DNA from: UBA668 sp046086305
GTDB lineage: Bacteria > Actinomycetota > Acidimicrobiia > Acidimicrobiales > Ilumatobacteraceae
Reading direction: 5' to 3'
Assembly: GCA_046086305.1 (NCBI GenBank)
Contig: JBJSXI010000102.1
Location: 1-64,000 of the forward strand
DNA: 64,000 nt
Part shown: positions 42,913 through 51,300 of the stretch, piece after piece
Numbering within the stretch: the stretch's first letter is position 1
Layout: each line of letters starts with the position of its first letter
Made by a program: the position numbers and the translations under genes
Notes under the pieces: model-generated
What the model was told of the DNA's origin: nothing
What the model saw: only the letters and a program-made list of their open reading frames with translations
Database searches by the model: none

Positions 42913-44241
42913 TCAGTGGCGGGCGGCGGCGAATCCGAGTTCGAGGTCGGCGAGGATGTCGTCGATCGTCTCCAGCCCGACACTGAGACGCACGAGTCCC
43001 GGGCGCACCCCGGCACTCGCCTGCTCGTCGGCGCTGAGCTGACTGTGGGTCGTGGTCGCCGGGTGGATGACGAGGCTGCGGACGTCGCCGATGTTGGCGA
43101 CGTGACTGTGCAACTGCAGCCCCTCGACGAACTTCTGGCCGGCCTCGAGCGCGCTGTGGCCCGCCGTGGGGGCGATGTCGAAGGCGAGCACGCTGCCGAA
43201 GCCGCGGCCGGCGCCGTAGCGAATGGCGCGTTCGTGCCACGGGCTGCTCGGTAGTCCTGCGTAGGCGACCGACTCGACCTGGGGGTGCGCTGTCAGGTAC
43301 TCGGCGACCCGCTGTGCGTTGGCGAAGTGTCGCTCCATCCGCAGGCTCAGCGTCTCGAGTCCCTGCAGGATGAGGAACGCGTTGAACGGCGAGATCGCCA
43401 TGCCGAGATCGCGCAGCAGTTGCACGCGTGCCTTGAGGATGAAACTGCCGGCGCCGAGCGCGGGCCAGTAGGCGAGACCGTGGTAGCTCGGATCGGGCTC
43501 GGTGAAGTTCGGGAATCGTCCGCTGGCACCGAAGTCGAACGTGCCGCCGTCGACGATCGCGCCGCCGATCGACGTGCCGTGTCCGCCGGCGAACTTGGTG
43601 AGGCTGTGCACGACGATGTCGGCGCCCCACTCGAGCGGACGGATGAGGTACGGGGTCGGCACGGTGTTGTCGACGATCAGCGGGATGCCGTGGTCGTGGG
43701 CGACCCGGCTGACACCTTCGATGTCGAACACGTCGTTGCGCGGGTTGGCGAGGGTCTCTCCGAAGAACGCCTTGGTGTTCGGGCGGATCGCGGCCCGCCA
43801 CTGCTCGAGGTCGTGCGGGTCGTCGACGAAGTCGACCGCGATGCCCATCTTGGGCAGGGTGTAGTGGAGCAGGTTGTAGGTGCCGCCGTAGAGCGACGGG
43901 CTGGCCACGAGATGGTCACCGGCCTCGGCGAGGGTGAGCACGGCGAGTGTCTCGGCCGCTTGTCCGCTGCTCACGGCAAGGGCGCCGGGCAGCCCGATCG
44001 CCGTTGTGCAGCCACCCTCGAGGGAGTTGATCCGCGCCTCGAGTGCACCCTGGGTGGGGTTCATGATGCGCGTGTAGATGTTGCCGACCTCGGCGAGCGC
44101 GAACAGATTCGCGGCGTGCGCGGCGTCGCGGAACTCGAAGCTGGTCGTCTGGTAGATCGGGACGGCTCGCGCCCCGGTCGCCGGGTCGGGGTCGCCCCCG
44201 ACGTGGATCTGACGTGTCTCGAAACCCCATGTGTCGGCCAT
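42913..44241 (-). CDS. metY: O-acetylhomoserine sulfhydrylase
   Basis: A 442-residue PLP enzyme making homocysteine from O-acetylhomoserine and sulfide. Blocks: GFETRQIHVGG, VPIYQTTSFEFRD, YTRIMNPTQGALEARI, SGQAAETLAVLTLAEAGD and the PLP lysine in HSLTKFAGGHGTSIGG. The extra loop length (442 residues) separates MetY from the shorter CGS/CGL proteins of this window. The gene lies directly downstream of sulfite reductase, which supplies sulfide. It has its own promoter and an inverted repeat upstream. Confidence 0.95.
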   Translation of the reverse strand: MADTWGFETRQIHVGGDPDPATGARAVPIYQTTSFEFRDAAHAANLFALAEVGNIYTRIMNPTQGALEARINSLEGGCTTAIGLPGALAVSSGQAAETLAVLTLAEAGDHLVASPSLYGGTYNLLHYTLPKMGIAVDFVDDPHDLEQWRAAIRPNTKAFFGETLANPRNDVFDIEGVSRVAHDHGIPLIVDNTVPTPYLIRPLEWGADIVVHSLTKFAGGHGTSIGGAIVDGGTFDFGASGRFPNFTEPDPSYHGLAYWPALGAGSFILKARVQLLRDLGMAISPFNAFLILQGLETLSLRMERHFANAQRVAEYLTAHPQVESVAYAGLPSSPWHERAIRYGAGRGFGSVLAFDIAPTAGHSALEAGQKFVEGLQLHSHVANIGDVRSLVIHPATTTHSQLSADEQASAGVRPGLVRLSVGLETIDDILADLELGFAAARH

Positions 44242-44250
44242 GGGGAGGGG

Positions 44251-44284
44251 ACCCTAACGGGTAAATCCCGACCTCACAAGTCGG
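44251..44284 (-). promoter_or_regulatory. metY promoter with inverted repeat at the -35 region
   Basis: On the minus strand TTGTGA (44279-44274), 17 bp, then TAGGGT (44256-44251), which ends 9 nt before the metY ATG. CCGAC (44268-44272) and GTCGG (44280-44284) on the plus strand form an inverted repeat that encloses the -35 box, a good place for a repressor. A similar GACTT...G...TCG sequence lies at the sirC promoter. Confidence 0.55.
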
Positions 44285-44366
44285 AATTCACCCGGGGGTC
44301 GGATCGAGGACCGAGGGGCGTGGTGCATCGCGCATCGCAACGACTGTCGATGGAAGCTCGAGGGCC

Positions 44367-44389
44367 GCCTAGGTTGCGCACTCCTAGGC
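44367..44389 (-). terminator. Hairpin over the sulfite reductase stop codon (possible terminator)
   Basis: GCCTAGG (44367-44373) and CCTAGGC (44383-44389) are a perfect 7-bp inverted repeat with a 9-base loop. It contains the TAG stop of the sulfite reductase gene. No U tract follows, so termination would be weak or factor-dependent. Confidence 0.4.
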
Positions 44390-46174
44390 GCCGACCTCGG
44401 CGATGAACGGAGCCGTCTCGTCGAAGTCGACGAAGAAGGTCGGGTCTTCGTTGGGCGTAGGAATGGAGTCGAAGCCGCGCAGGCCATCGGCGACGGCCGA
44501 GGCCCCACCGGCTCGCGCCAACCATCCCGTGAATGTCTCGCCTGCGAGCCGCTCGCCGGCAAAGCGACCGACCACCGCGGCCACTGCCTGCGGCGCCGTT
44601 CGGGCGGGAAGTCGGAGCGCCTTCTGTCCGAACACGATGTGCTCATCGCCAACGTGCCCACCCAGCAGGAGTTGATAGCCCGGTAGCGCCGTGCCGTGCG
44701 CGCGTCGCTCGATACCGAACAGGCCGATGTCGTAGGCGTGGTGCTGACCGCAGCTGTTGCTGCATCCCGAGATGTTGATGCGCACACCACCAACCTCAGC
44801 GAGTCCTGCCTGCTCGAGTTCGTGACCGATGGCCTTGGCCAGCCCACGCGACTGAGTAACGGCGATCGCGCACGTGTCGGCGCCAGGGCACGACACGACG
44901 TCGCGAGCGAGTTCGGCACCAGGAATCGCCATGCCGATCTCGGTGAGTCGCTCGTACAAGAGGGGGAGTTGGTCGTCGGTGAGATCGCGGAACACGAGGT
45001 TCTGGCGGTTCGTCAGACGCACGTCGGCATCGAGTTCGCGCTGAACGGCGGCGAGGGCGCGGAATTGCTGGCCCGTGATGTCACCGAGCGGCGCATAGGC
45101 AATGGCGGAGACTGTCTGATTGGCGGCGCCACGGATGACGCTCGTCTGCAACCACCGCTCATACGGGTCGCGGGCGCGAAGGTCGACGCGCACACCCTGC
45201 CCGAGGGTCGTGACCTCCCCAGATGCGGCGCGTCCCGCCGCCTGATCGCCCGCTGCAATCACCTCGGGGGGAATGCCACCGGGCCATGTCGACGACGCGG
45301 GGAGCGTGTGGCGGACCTTCAACACCCGCCGGCGAACCTCCTCGATGCCCAGCTGGTCGACAACCCACTTCAGCCGGGCGCGCAGCTTGTTGTCGCGGTT
45401 GCCAGTCTGGTCGAAGACACGCAGCACCGCCTCGATGGTGGGCAACAGGTCCTCGCGCCGCGTGAAGTCCTCGAGCGCGAGTGCCGGATGCGGGGTGGCA
45501 CCGAGACCCCCGGCGATGTAGACGCGAAAGCCGCGCTCGGTGCTGCCGTCATCGAGTTGTCGAGTGACGGCAATCACGCCGACGTCGTTGAACATCGCCT
45601 GTCCGCAGTCGGTGGAGCAACCGGAGAAGTTCACCTTGAACTTGCGTGGCAGGCGCTGTCCGAGCGGATTGCGGACGAAGTGGCGAAAGACCGCTTCGGC
45701 CCATGGTGTGACGTCGAGTTGTTCGTGGGGGCATGCGCCGGCGAGATGGCAGGCCGCGATGTTGCGCACAGTGTCGCCGCAGGCCTCACGAGAGGTGAGG
45801 CCGACGTCGGCGATTCGACGCATGAAGTCTGGGAGACGCCGCAGCTCGACGAAGTGGAACTGGATGTTCTGTCGAGTGGTGATGTGGCCCCAGCCGCGGG
45901 AGTACTCCTCGGAAAGGTCGCCCAAGAGGTGCAACTGGTCGGGGGTGATGGTGCCGGCTGGCAACTTGATGCGGATCATCTGGTTCGTGCCGCCCTGGCG
46001 CTGGCCGTAGACGCCGTTGGCGAGTCGAGTCACGCGCCAGACATCGTCACTGAGTTCGCCGGCGAGGAAGCGCTCGATCGCCTGCTCGAAACGCTCGATG
46101 TCGCGCTGCTGCTCGGCGGCGAGGTCTCGGGGCTGGGGTGCCGGGGGGATCCGGAGGTCGTGGGTGAGGCTCAT
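44384..46174 (-). CDS. sir: Ferredoxin-type sulfite reductase (NirA/SirA family)
   Basis: A 596-residue siroheme [4Fe-4S] reductase with two ferrodoxin-like/nitrite-reductase repeats. The cluster cysteines are in SCPGADTC and SGCSNSCGQHH in the C-terminal half; the N-terminal repeat has AACHLAGACPHE and FSGCSTDCGQ. HITTRQNIQFHF is the typical siroheme-side arginine block. Sulfite and nitrite reductases of this family look alike, but metY downstream and siroheme genes upstream make sulfite to sulfide most likely. Electrons would come from ferredoxin. The gap to the upstream methyltransferase gene is 14 bp. Confidence 0.9.
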   Translation of the reverse strand: MSLTHDLRIPPAPQPRDLAAEQQRDIERFEQAIERFLAGELSDDVWRVTRLANGVYGQRQGGTNQMIRIKLPAGTITPDQLHLLGDLSEEYSRGWGHITTRQNIQFHFVELRRLPDFMRRIADVGLTSREACGDTVRNIAACHLAGACPHEQLDVTPWAEAVFRHFVRNPLGQRLPRKFKVNFSGCSTDCGQAMFNDVGVIAVTRQLDDGSTERGFRVYIAGGLGATPHPALALEDFTRREDLLPTIEAVLRVFDQTGNRDNKLRARLKWVVDQLGIEEVRRRVLKVRHTLPASSTWPGGIPPEVIAAGDQAAGRAASGEVTTLGQGVRVDLRARDPYERWLQTSVIRGAANQTVSAIAYAPLGDITGQQFRALAAVQRELDADVRLTNRQNLVFRDLTDDQLPLLYERLTEIGMAIPGAELARDVVSCPGADTCAIAVTQSRGLAKAIGHELEQAGLAEVGGVRINISGCSNSCGQHHAYDIGLFGIERRAHGTALPGYQLLLGGHVGDEHIVFGQKALRLPARTAPQAVAAVVGRFAGERLAGETFTGWLARAGGASAVADGLRGFDSIPTPNEDPTFFVDFDETAPFIAEVGA

Positions 46175-46188
46175 GGTGGTCCTTGGTG

Positions 46189-46965
46189 TCAGAAAGTGGG
46201 GCTCAGCGGGGTGGCAGCACCGACGTCGCCGACGTCGTCGTGTCGAAGGCCGTGCATCGGTGCACCGAGGTCGAGTGCGGCGACGGCGCCGATCACGATC
46301 GTCGCCGGGGAGGCGACATCGGCGGTTCCCAGGTCGGCAAGCGTGGTGCGCACGACGTGCTGCTCGGCTCGGGTACCCCACGTGATCGCTGCGACGGGCG
46401 TGTTTGGATCGAGACCGCCGGCGGTGAGGCGTCGCGCGATGTCCGCTCGCGCCGCAACACCCATGAGCACGACGATCGTGCCACCAACCTTGGCGAGTGA
46501 CTCCCAGTGAACTTCTGCACCTGCCTCGTGCTGGCGATGCCCCGTCACCACCGTGAAGGCAGCTGCGATGTTGCGGTGGGTGATCGGGATCCCGACGGCG
46601 GCAGGCACCGCAATGGCCGACGAGATGCCGGGCGAGATGTCACAGTCGATCCCCGCGCTGCGGAGCGCGTCGGCCTCTTCGCCGCCGCGGCCGAAGACGT
46701 AGGGGTCGCCGCCCTTCAGCCGCACGACATCGAGCCCTTGCGCACCGAGATGCACGAGGAGCGCGTTGATGAGATCTTGTGAGGCCGGCGAGCCAGGGCG
46801 CTTCCCGACGTCGATCAATTCGGCGTCGGCCCGGGCGAGCGCAAGGATCGCTGGGTCGACGAGACGGTCGTACACGACCACATCTGCGGCGGCAACGAGG
46901 CGGGCCGCTTTGACGGTCAGCAGGTCGGGGTCACCCGGCCCGGCGCCGACGAGATGCACCGTCAT
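46189..46965 (-). CDS. cobA: Uroporphyrinogen-III C-methyltransferase
   Basis: A 258-residue SUMT: VHLVGAGPGDPDLLTVKA, VVYDRLVD, VRLKGGDPYVFGRGGEEADAL and PGISSAIAVPAAVGIPITHR, all hallmark SAM-methyltransferase blocks of this family. It makes precorrin-2 for siroheme. ATG overlaps the sirC stop as ATGA. Together with SirC it supplies the prosthetic group of the sulfite reductase encoded next. A separate chelatase domain is not seen, so iron insertion must come from another protein or from the SirC-like protein. Confidence 0.94.
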   Translation of the reverse strand: MTVHLVGAGPGDPDLLTVKAARLVAAADVVVYDRLVDPAILALARADAELIDVGKRPGSPASQDLINALLVHLGAQGLDVVRLKGGDPYVFGRGGEEADALRSAGIDCDISPGISSAIAVPAAVGIPITHRNIAAAFTVVTGHRQHEAGAEVHWESLAKVGGTIVVLMGVAARADIARRLTAGGLDPNTPVAAITWGTRAEQHVVRTTLADLGTADVASPATIVIGAVAALDLGAPMHGLRHDDVGDVGAATPLSPTF

Positions 46966-47597
46966 GGCGTCACCAACGGCCTGAGTGCCGATGTCGAGGT
47001 CGTCCCCGCTGCGCCGACGCCGACGAGCGCTGGGCACCGAGTCGGCACGCGCTCGGCGACGAGTTTCGACACGATGGGTTGCCAGTCGGTGTCCTCAGTG
47101 CTGCGACCGTCGGAGTGGATCTCGGCTCGAAGCTCGGCAAGTGCATGCGCGACATCGGCGAACTCGGGCCCGAGCAGATCGTCCAGTCGGCTGCGCAACC
47201 ACGACGCAAGTGCAGGGCTGGCGCCGCCCGTCGAGACCGTCACCTGGACGGGACCCCGGCGCACGACGGCGGGCAGCGTGAACGAGCACCGGTCTGGATC
47301 ATCGGCCGAGTTCACCCAGATCCCCCGCTCTTCAGAGGCGTCGAACACCTGCTGGTCGACGTCGGTGTCACCGGTGGCGGTGATCACGAGGCGGATGCCG
47401 GCGAGATCGTCGACACGCCAGGCGCGTCGAACGATGGTGACCCCGAGTTCCTCGAACCCGTCGACGACGTCGGGGGCGACCACGGTGACGTCTGCACCGC
47501 AGGCCACCAGTTGCCGTGCCTTCCGAAGGCCGATGCGCCCGGCGCCGACGAGGAGGCAGCGTCGACCGGCCAGGTTGAGGTTGACAGGGAATTGCAT
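46962..47597 (-). CDS. sirC: Precorrin-2 dehydrogenase (siroheme synthase N-domain, SirC/CysG-N-like)
   Basis: A 211-residue NAD-dependent dehydrogenase: FPVNLNLAGRRCLLVGAGRIGLRKA at the N-terminus with the Rossmann GAGRIG, then VNSADDPDRCSFTLPAVVRRGPVQVTVSTGGASPALA. It oxidises precorrin-2 to sirohydrochlorin. First gene of sirC-cobA-sir. The promoter is TTGACT-N18-TGGAAT with 6 nt to the ATG, in a local AT-rich island. Confidence 0.92.
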   Translation of the reverse strand: MQFPVNLNLAGRRCLLVGAGRIGLRKARQLVACGADVTVVAPDVVDGFEELGVTIVRRAWRVDDLAGIRLVITATGDTDVDQQVFDASEERGIWVNSADDPDRCSFTLPAVVRRGPVQVTVSTGGASPALASWLRSRLDDLLGPEFADVAHALAELRAEIHSDGRSTEDTDWQPIVSKLVAERVPTRCPALVGVGAAGTTSTSALRPLVTP

Positions 47598-47603
47598 CTC
47601 GCA

Positions 47604-47633
47604 ATTCCACCAAAATACGATCTACAAAGTCAA
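47604..47633 (-). promoter_or_regulatory. Promoter of the siroheme/sulfite reductase unit
   Basis: On the minus strand TTGACT (47633-47628), 18 bp, TGGAAT (47609-47604), then 6 nt to the sirC ATG. This is one of the few places in the window with a near-consensus -35 box. The surrounding 60 bp are unusually AT-rich. Confidence 0.6.
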
Positions 47634-47703
47634 CATTTAGTTCCGGCGACTCGTTCCGACGAGGTCGCCTCGCCCCACCCGTACACGGGTCATCCCTGGC
47701 GGA

Positions 47704-48732
47704 TCAGCCTCCGGAGACGTCCGACACGCGCTGCTTGCCGGCACCGAGGAACGGCATCATGCTGCGCAGCTGCGCGCCGACCCGCTCGATCTCGTGGGCC
47801 CGACCCTCTTCCTGCAGGGCGTGGAACTTCTGCCGACCGGCCTCGCTCTCGGCGATCCACTCCTTGGCGAAGCGGCCCGACTGGATCTCCTTGAGGATCT
47901 TGCGCATCTCGGTCTTGGTGCGCGGGGTGACGATGCGCGGCCCGCGGGTGACGTCGCCGTACTCGGCGGTGTCGCTGATGCTGAAGCGCATCCCGGCGAT
48001 CCCCTCCTCGTACATCAGGTCGACGATCAACTTCACCTCGTGCAGGCACTCGAAGTACGCCATCTCCGGCTGGTAGCCGGCCTCGACGAGCGTCTCGAAC
48101 CCGGCGCGCACGAGGGCCGTGAGCCCACCGCACAGCACCGCCTGCTCACCGAACAGGTCGGTCTCGGTCTCCTCGGCGAAGGTCGTCTCGATCACGCCGG
48201 CGCGCGCGCCGCCGATCGCCTGGGCGTACGAGAGGGCCAGCCCCTTCGCGCCACCGGTCGCGTCCTGATGCACTGCAATGAGCGCCGGCACACCGCCGCC
48301 CTCGGTGTAGGTGCGGCGCACGAGGTGGCCGGGCCCCTTCGGGGCGATCATGATCACGTCGACGGTCTTGGGCGGCCGGATGCGCTTGAAGCGGATGTTG
48401 AACCCGTGGGCGAAGGCGAGTGCCTTGCCCTTGCGCATGTGCGGCTTGATGAACTGCTCGTAGGTGGCCTTCTGCTCGGTGTCGGGCATCGTCATCATGA
48501 TGACGTTGGCCCACTTCGCGGCCTCGGCGATACCCATCACCTCGAGGCCTGCCGCAGCCGCCTTGGCCGCCGAGGGGCTGCCCTCGCGCAGACCGACGAC
48601 GACCGGCACGCCGGACTCCTTCAGGTTGAGCGCATGGGCGTGTCCCTGCGACCCGTACCCGATGATGGCGACCTTGCGGCCACGGATGATCGACGGATCG
48701 GTGTCCGCCTCGTAGTACATGTGTGCGGCCAT
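47704..48732 (-). CDS. ilvC: Ketol-acid reductoisomerase
   Basis: A 342-residue class I KARI, second step of valine/isoleucine synthesis. N-terminal Rossmann motif GYGSQGHAHALNLKESG, then APKGPGHLVRRTYTEGGGVP and the Mg-binding C-terminal knot with DLFGEQAVLCGGL and GYQPEMAYFECLHEVKLIVDLMYEEG. AAAGG before the ATG serves as ribosome site. Last gene of ilvB-ilvN-ilvC, 38 bp after ilvN, therefore under the same attenuator. Confidence 0.96.
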   Translation of the reverse strand: MAAHMYYEADTDPSIIRGRKVAIIGYGSQGHAHALNLKESGVPVVVGLREGSPSAAKAAAAGLEVMGIAEAAKWANVIMMTMPDTEQKATYEQFIKPHMRKGKALAFAHGFNIRFKRIRPPKTVDVIMIAPKGPGHLVRRTYTEGGGVPALIAVHQDATGGAKGLALSYAQAIGGARAGVIETTFAEETETDLFGEQAVLCGGLTALVRAGFETLVEAGYQPEMAYFECLHEVKLIVDLMYEEGIAGMRFSISDTAEYGDVTRGPRIVTPRTKTEMRKILKEIQSGRFAKEWIAESEAGRQKFHALQEEGRAHEIERVGAQLRSMMPFLGAGKQRVSDVSGG

Positions 48733-48770
48733 GACGCCAGCCTTTCGATGGTGGTGAGTGGTGTTCGGAT

Positions 48771-49298
48771 CTACTTGCGGTTCGTCGACACGGCGCGCAG
48801 GCGGGCCTCGCGGTCGAGCTTGGGCAGGGCGACGCGACCTGTCCGCTGGAGCTCCACGATGCCATACCCGTCGAGGAGTTCCTCGAAGTCGTCGAGTTTG
48901 TCGGGGTGCCCGTCGAGCGAGACGGTGACCGCCTCCACCCCGACGGCGAGGATCTTGCCCTCGAAGATGTTGACCAACTCGACGACCTGGCCGCGCTGTT
49001 CGGGAGTGGCGCGCACCGTGGCGAGCAGCAGCTCGCGCTCGACGCTGCGCCGCGGATCGAGTTCGCTGATCTTGACGACCTCGATCAACTTGAACAGTTG
49101 CTTGGTGATCTGCTCGAGCGGTGTCTCCTCGACGTCGACGACGATCGTCAGCCGGCTGAAACCCTCGTCCTCGGACGGGGCGACGGCGAGGCTGAAGATG
49201 TTGAAGCCGCGACGGGCGAACAGACCCGACACCCGGGCAAGCACGCCGGGGCGGTTCTGCACGAGCACGCTGAGGATGTGGTGACGCAGTTCGCTCAT
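48771..49298 (-). CDS. ilvN: Acetolactate synthase small (regulatory) subunit
   Basis: A 175-residue IlvN/IlvH: ACT domain with HILSVLVQNRPGVLARVSGLFARRGFNI, then LTIVVDVEETPLEQITKQLFKLI, and the C-terminal ALS_ss domain with SVERELLLATVRAT. It binds valine and activates IlvB. The ATG overlaps the ilvB stop as ATGA. Confidence 0.96.
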   Translation of the reverse strand: MSELRHHILSVLVQNRPGVLARVSGLFARRGFNIFSLAVAPSEDEGFSRLTIVVDVEETPLEQITKQLFKLIEVVKISELDPRRSVERELLLATVRATPEQRGQVVELVNIFEGKILAVGVEAVTVSLDGHPDKLDDFEELLDGYGIVELQRTGRVALPKLDREARLRAVSTNRK

Positions 49299-51043
49299 CG
49301 CAGGAACTCGCGATCGCGCTGCTGCCACTCGGGCAGGATGATGTCGTCGTTGTTGAACCCGGCGGGAACCATCGGGAACACCTTCTCGGCGGCATCGACC
49401 CGGAAGTCGACCACGACCGGTCGGTCGTCGATCTCGTTCGCCTTGTCGATCGCCGGCTGCACTTCCTCGGGGCTGTCGACGCGGATACCCACGCATCCCA
49501 TCGCCTCGGCCCACTTGACGAAGTCGGGCACCTCGGGCGACAGGTACACCTCGCTGTAGCGCTCCTCGTAGAACATCTCCTGCCACTGGCGCACCATGCC
49601 GAGGTAGCTGTTGTTGAGGATCGCCACCTTCACGGGGATCCGCTCGACGCTCGCGGTGACGAGTTCCTGCGCGGTCATCTGGAAGCACCCGTCGCCGTCG
49701 ACCGCCCACACCGTGCGATCGGGTCGGCCGACCTTCGCGCCGATGGCGGCAGGCACGCTGAAGCCCATCGTGCCGAGGCCGCCCGAGTTCACCCAGGTGT
49801 ACGGCTCGTTGAACCGCCAGTACTGGCTGCTCCACATCTGGTGCTGGCCGACGCCGCTGACGAGGATGGTGCCCTCGGGCGCCGAGTCACGCAGCTGCTC
49901 GAGGCAGTACTGCGGCTTCAGCGCCTCACCGGGCAGGCTCGGGGCGTAGCTGAGCGGGAACTGCTCGCGCCATCCGCTGATCCGGCTGCGCCAGACACCC
50001 GTGTCGGCCTGCTGTTCGCCGGCAGCGAGCATCTCGCGCAGCACCTTGATGATCTCCTCGATCACCAACCGCGCATCACCGACGATCGGCACATCCGGTC
50101 GACGCACCTTGCCCTGCTCTGCCGGATCGATGTCGACGTGGATCACCTTCGCCTCGGGGGCGAACGCCGACACCTTGCCGGTGATCCGGTCGTCGAAGCG
50201 TGCACCGAGGGTGATCAGCAGGTCGCTGCGCTGCAACGCAGTGACCGCCGTGGCGTTGCCGTGCATCCCGGGCATGCCGAGGCACAGCGGATGATCGTCG
50301 GGGAACGCGCCACGTGCCATCAGGGTGGTGACGACGTGGATGCCGGTGAGTTCGGCGAGTTCGCGCAGTGCCTCGGCGGCACGCGCCTTCAAGATGCCAC
50401 CGCCGGCATAGATGACCGGCCGCTCGCTGGCGAGGATCAACCGTGCCGCCTCGCGGATCATGCGCGGGTGGCCCTTGGTGGTGGGCCGATAGCCGGGCAG
50501 GCTGTCGGCCACCTCGGCATCGGTCGGCCAGTACCAGTCCATCGTGTTCTGCAGGACGTCCTTGGGCACATCGACGAGCGTCGGACCCGGTCGACCCGTG
50601 GTGGCGATGTGGAACGCCTGACGGATCGCGAGCGGCAGCTCGGCGGCCGTCATCACCAGTTCGTTGTGCTTGGTCGCGCTGCGGGTGAGGCCGACGGTGT
50701 CGCACTCTTGGAATGCGTCGGTGCCGATCGCATGGGTCGACACCTGTCCGGTGATGCACACCATCGGGATCGAGTCCATATAGGCGTCCATCAGCGGGGT
50801 CACCATGTTCGTGGCGGCCGGACCGCTCGTCACCATGGCCACACCGGGCCGACCGGTGACATGGGCGTAGCCCTCGGCCATGTGGCCGGCGCCCTGCTCG
50901 TGGCGCACGAGGACGTGACGGATCGGCGAGTCGAGCAGTGGGTCGTAGGCCGGCAGGATGCAGCCGCCGGGCAGACCGAAGACGGTTTCGACACCTTCCA
51001 TCTCGAGTGACTTGATGAGGGCCTGGGCCCCGGTCATCTTCAT
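49295..51043 (-). CDS. ilvB: Acetolactate synthase large subunit
   Basis: A 582-residue ThDP/FAD enzyme making acetolactate and acetohydroxybutyrate. Blocks: GLPGGCILPAYDPL, the catalytic-Glu region LVRHEQGAGHMAEGYA, GPAATNMVTPLMDAYMDS and the ThDP motif VDGDGCFQMTAQELVTA with NNSYLGMVRQWQ. First gene of ilvBNC. About 75 nt upstream lies a rho-independent terminator and before it a leader peptide. The frame continues 38 codons upstream without a stop, but the ATG at 51043 gives the normal N-terminus MKMTGAQALI. Confidence 0.96.
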   Translation of the reverse strand: MKMTGAQALIKSLEMEGVETVFGLPGGCILPAYDPLLDSPIRHVLVRHEQGAGHMAEGYAHVTGRPGVAMVTSGPAATNMVTPLMDAYMDSIPMVCITGQVSTHAIGTDAFQECDTVGLTRSATKHNELVMTAAELPLAIRQAFHIATTGRPGPTLVDVPKDVLQNTMDWYWPTDAEVADSLPGYRPTTKGHPRMIREAARLILASERPVIYAGGGILKARAAEALRELAELTGIHVVTTLMARGAFPDDHPLCLGMPGMHGNATAVTALQRSDLLITLGARFDDRITGKVSAFAPEAKVIHVDIDPAEQGKVRRPDVPIVGDARLVIEEIIKVLREMLAAGEQQADTGVWRSRISGWREQFPLSYAPSLPGEALKPQYCLEQLRDSAPEGTILVSGVGQHQMWSSQYWRFNEPYTWVNSGGLGTMGFSVPAAIGAKVGRPDRTVWAVDGDGCFQMTAQELVTASVERIPVKVAILNNSYLGMVRQWQEMFYEERYSEVYLSPEVPDFVKWAEAMGCVGIRVDSPEEVQPAIDKANEIDDRPVVVDFRVDAAEKVFPMVPAGFNNDDIILPEWQQRDREFLR

Positions 51044-51117
51044 GGCGTGTTCCTCGGGTCTCGTTCGGGGATCTGGTTCGGGAGTCTGGGTTGGACGTGT
51101 GGAGCGGAGGTGCGTCG

Positions 51118-51148
51118 AAAAACGAAACAGCCTCCCCGACGGGAGGCT
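51118..51148 (-). terminator. Attenuator terminator of ilvBNC
   Basis: On the minus strand AGCCTCCC, loop GTCG, GGGAGGCT (51148-51129), then a T-rich run TGTTTCGTTTTT (to about 51117). A perfect 8-bp stem plus U tract, inside the ilvB leader, 75 bp before the ilvB ATG. Confidence 0.9.
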
Positions 51149-51151
51149 GGG

Positions 51152-51181
51152 ACGCACGCGGGGACGGTTCCGGGCGTGCGT
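51152..51181 (-). promoter_or_regulatory. Upstream hairpin of the ilv attenuator
   Basis: ACGCACGC (51152-51159) pairs perfectly with GCGTGCGT (51174-51181). It sits between the leader peptide stop and the terminator, so a ribosome stalled in or terminating on the leader peptide would affect whether it forms. It may be the pause or anti-antiterminator structure. Confidence 0.55.
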
Positions 51182-51229
51182 CTAGGCGAGTACTACGACA
51201 ATCTGGAGGGCGGTCATCGGCGCACGCAT
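51182..51229 (-). CDS. ilvB leader peptide (attenuation)
   Basis: A 15-codon open frame reads MRAPMTALQIVVVLA and stops at TAG. It has Ile-Val-Val-Val-Leu-Ala in a row just before the stop, the amino acids made by the downstream genes. A GGGG stretch lies 2 nt before the ATG. A perfect hairpin and an intrinsic terminator follow before ilvB. This is the layout of a branched-chain amino acid attenuator: shortage of charged tRNAs stalls the ribosome on these codons and prevents termination. Too short for routine gene calling. Confidence 0.9.
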   Translation of the reverse strand: MRAPMTALQIVVVLA

Positions 51230-51284
51230 CGCCCCGCAGTCTTGCAGCCGCACCGGCGGGTTCGCAACCCCACCCCGGAGGTCC

Positions 51285-51290
51285 TAGCCT
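51285..51290 (+). promoter_or_regulatory. -10 box of the inositol-phosphate synthase gene (leaderless)
   Basis: TAGCCT ends 10 nt before the ATG at 51301. The ilv promoter must lie on the opposite strand in the same 70 bp. Confidence 0.45.
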
Positions 51291-51300
51291 GCCCCGACGT

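Noticed and set aside
44242..44383. SAM riboswitch before metY
   Set aside because: No SAM-I, SAM-II or SAM-IV core sequence could be recognised in the 142-bp gap; it holds a hairpin, a promoter and an inverted repeat.
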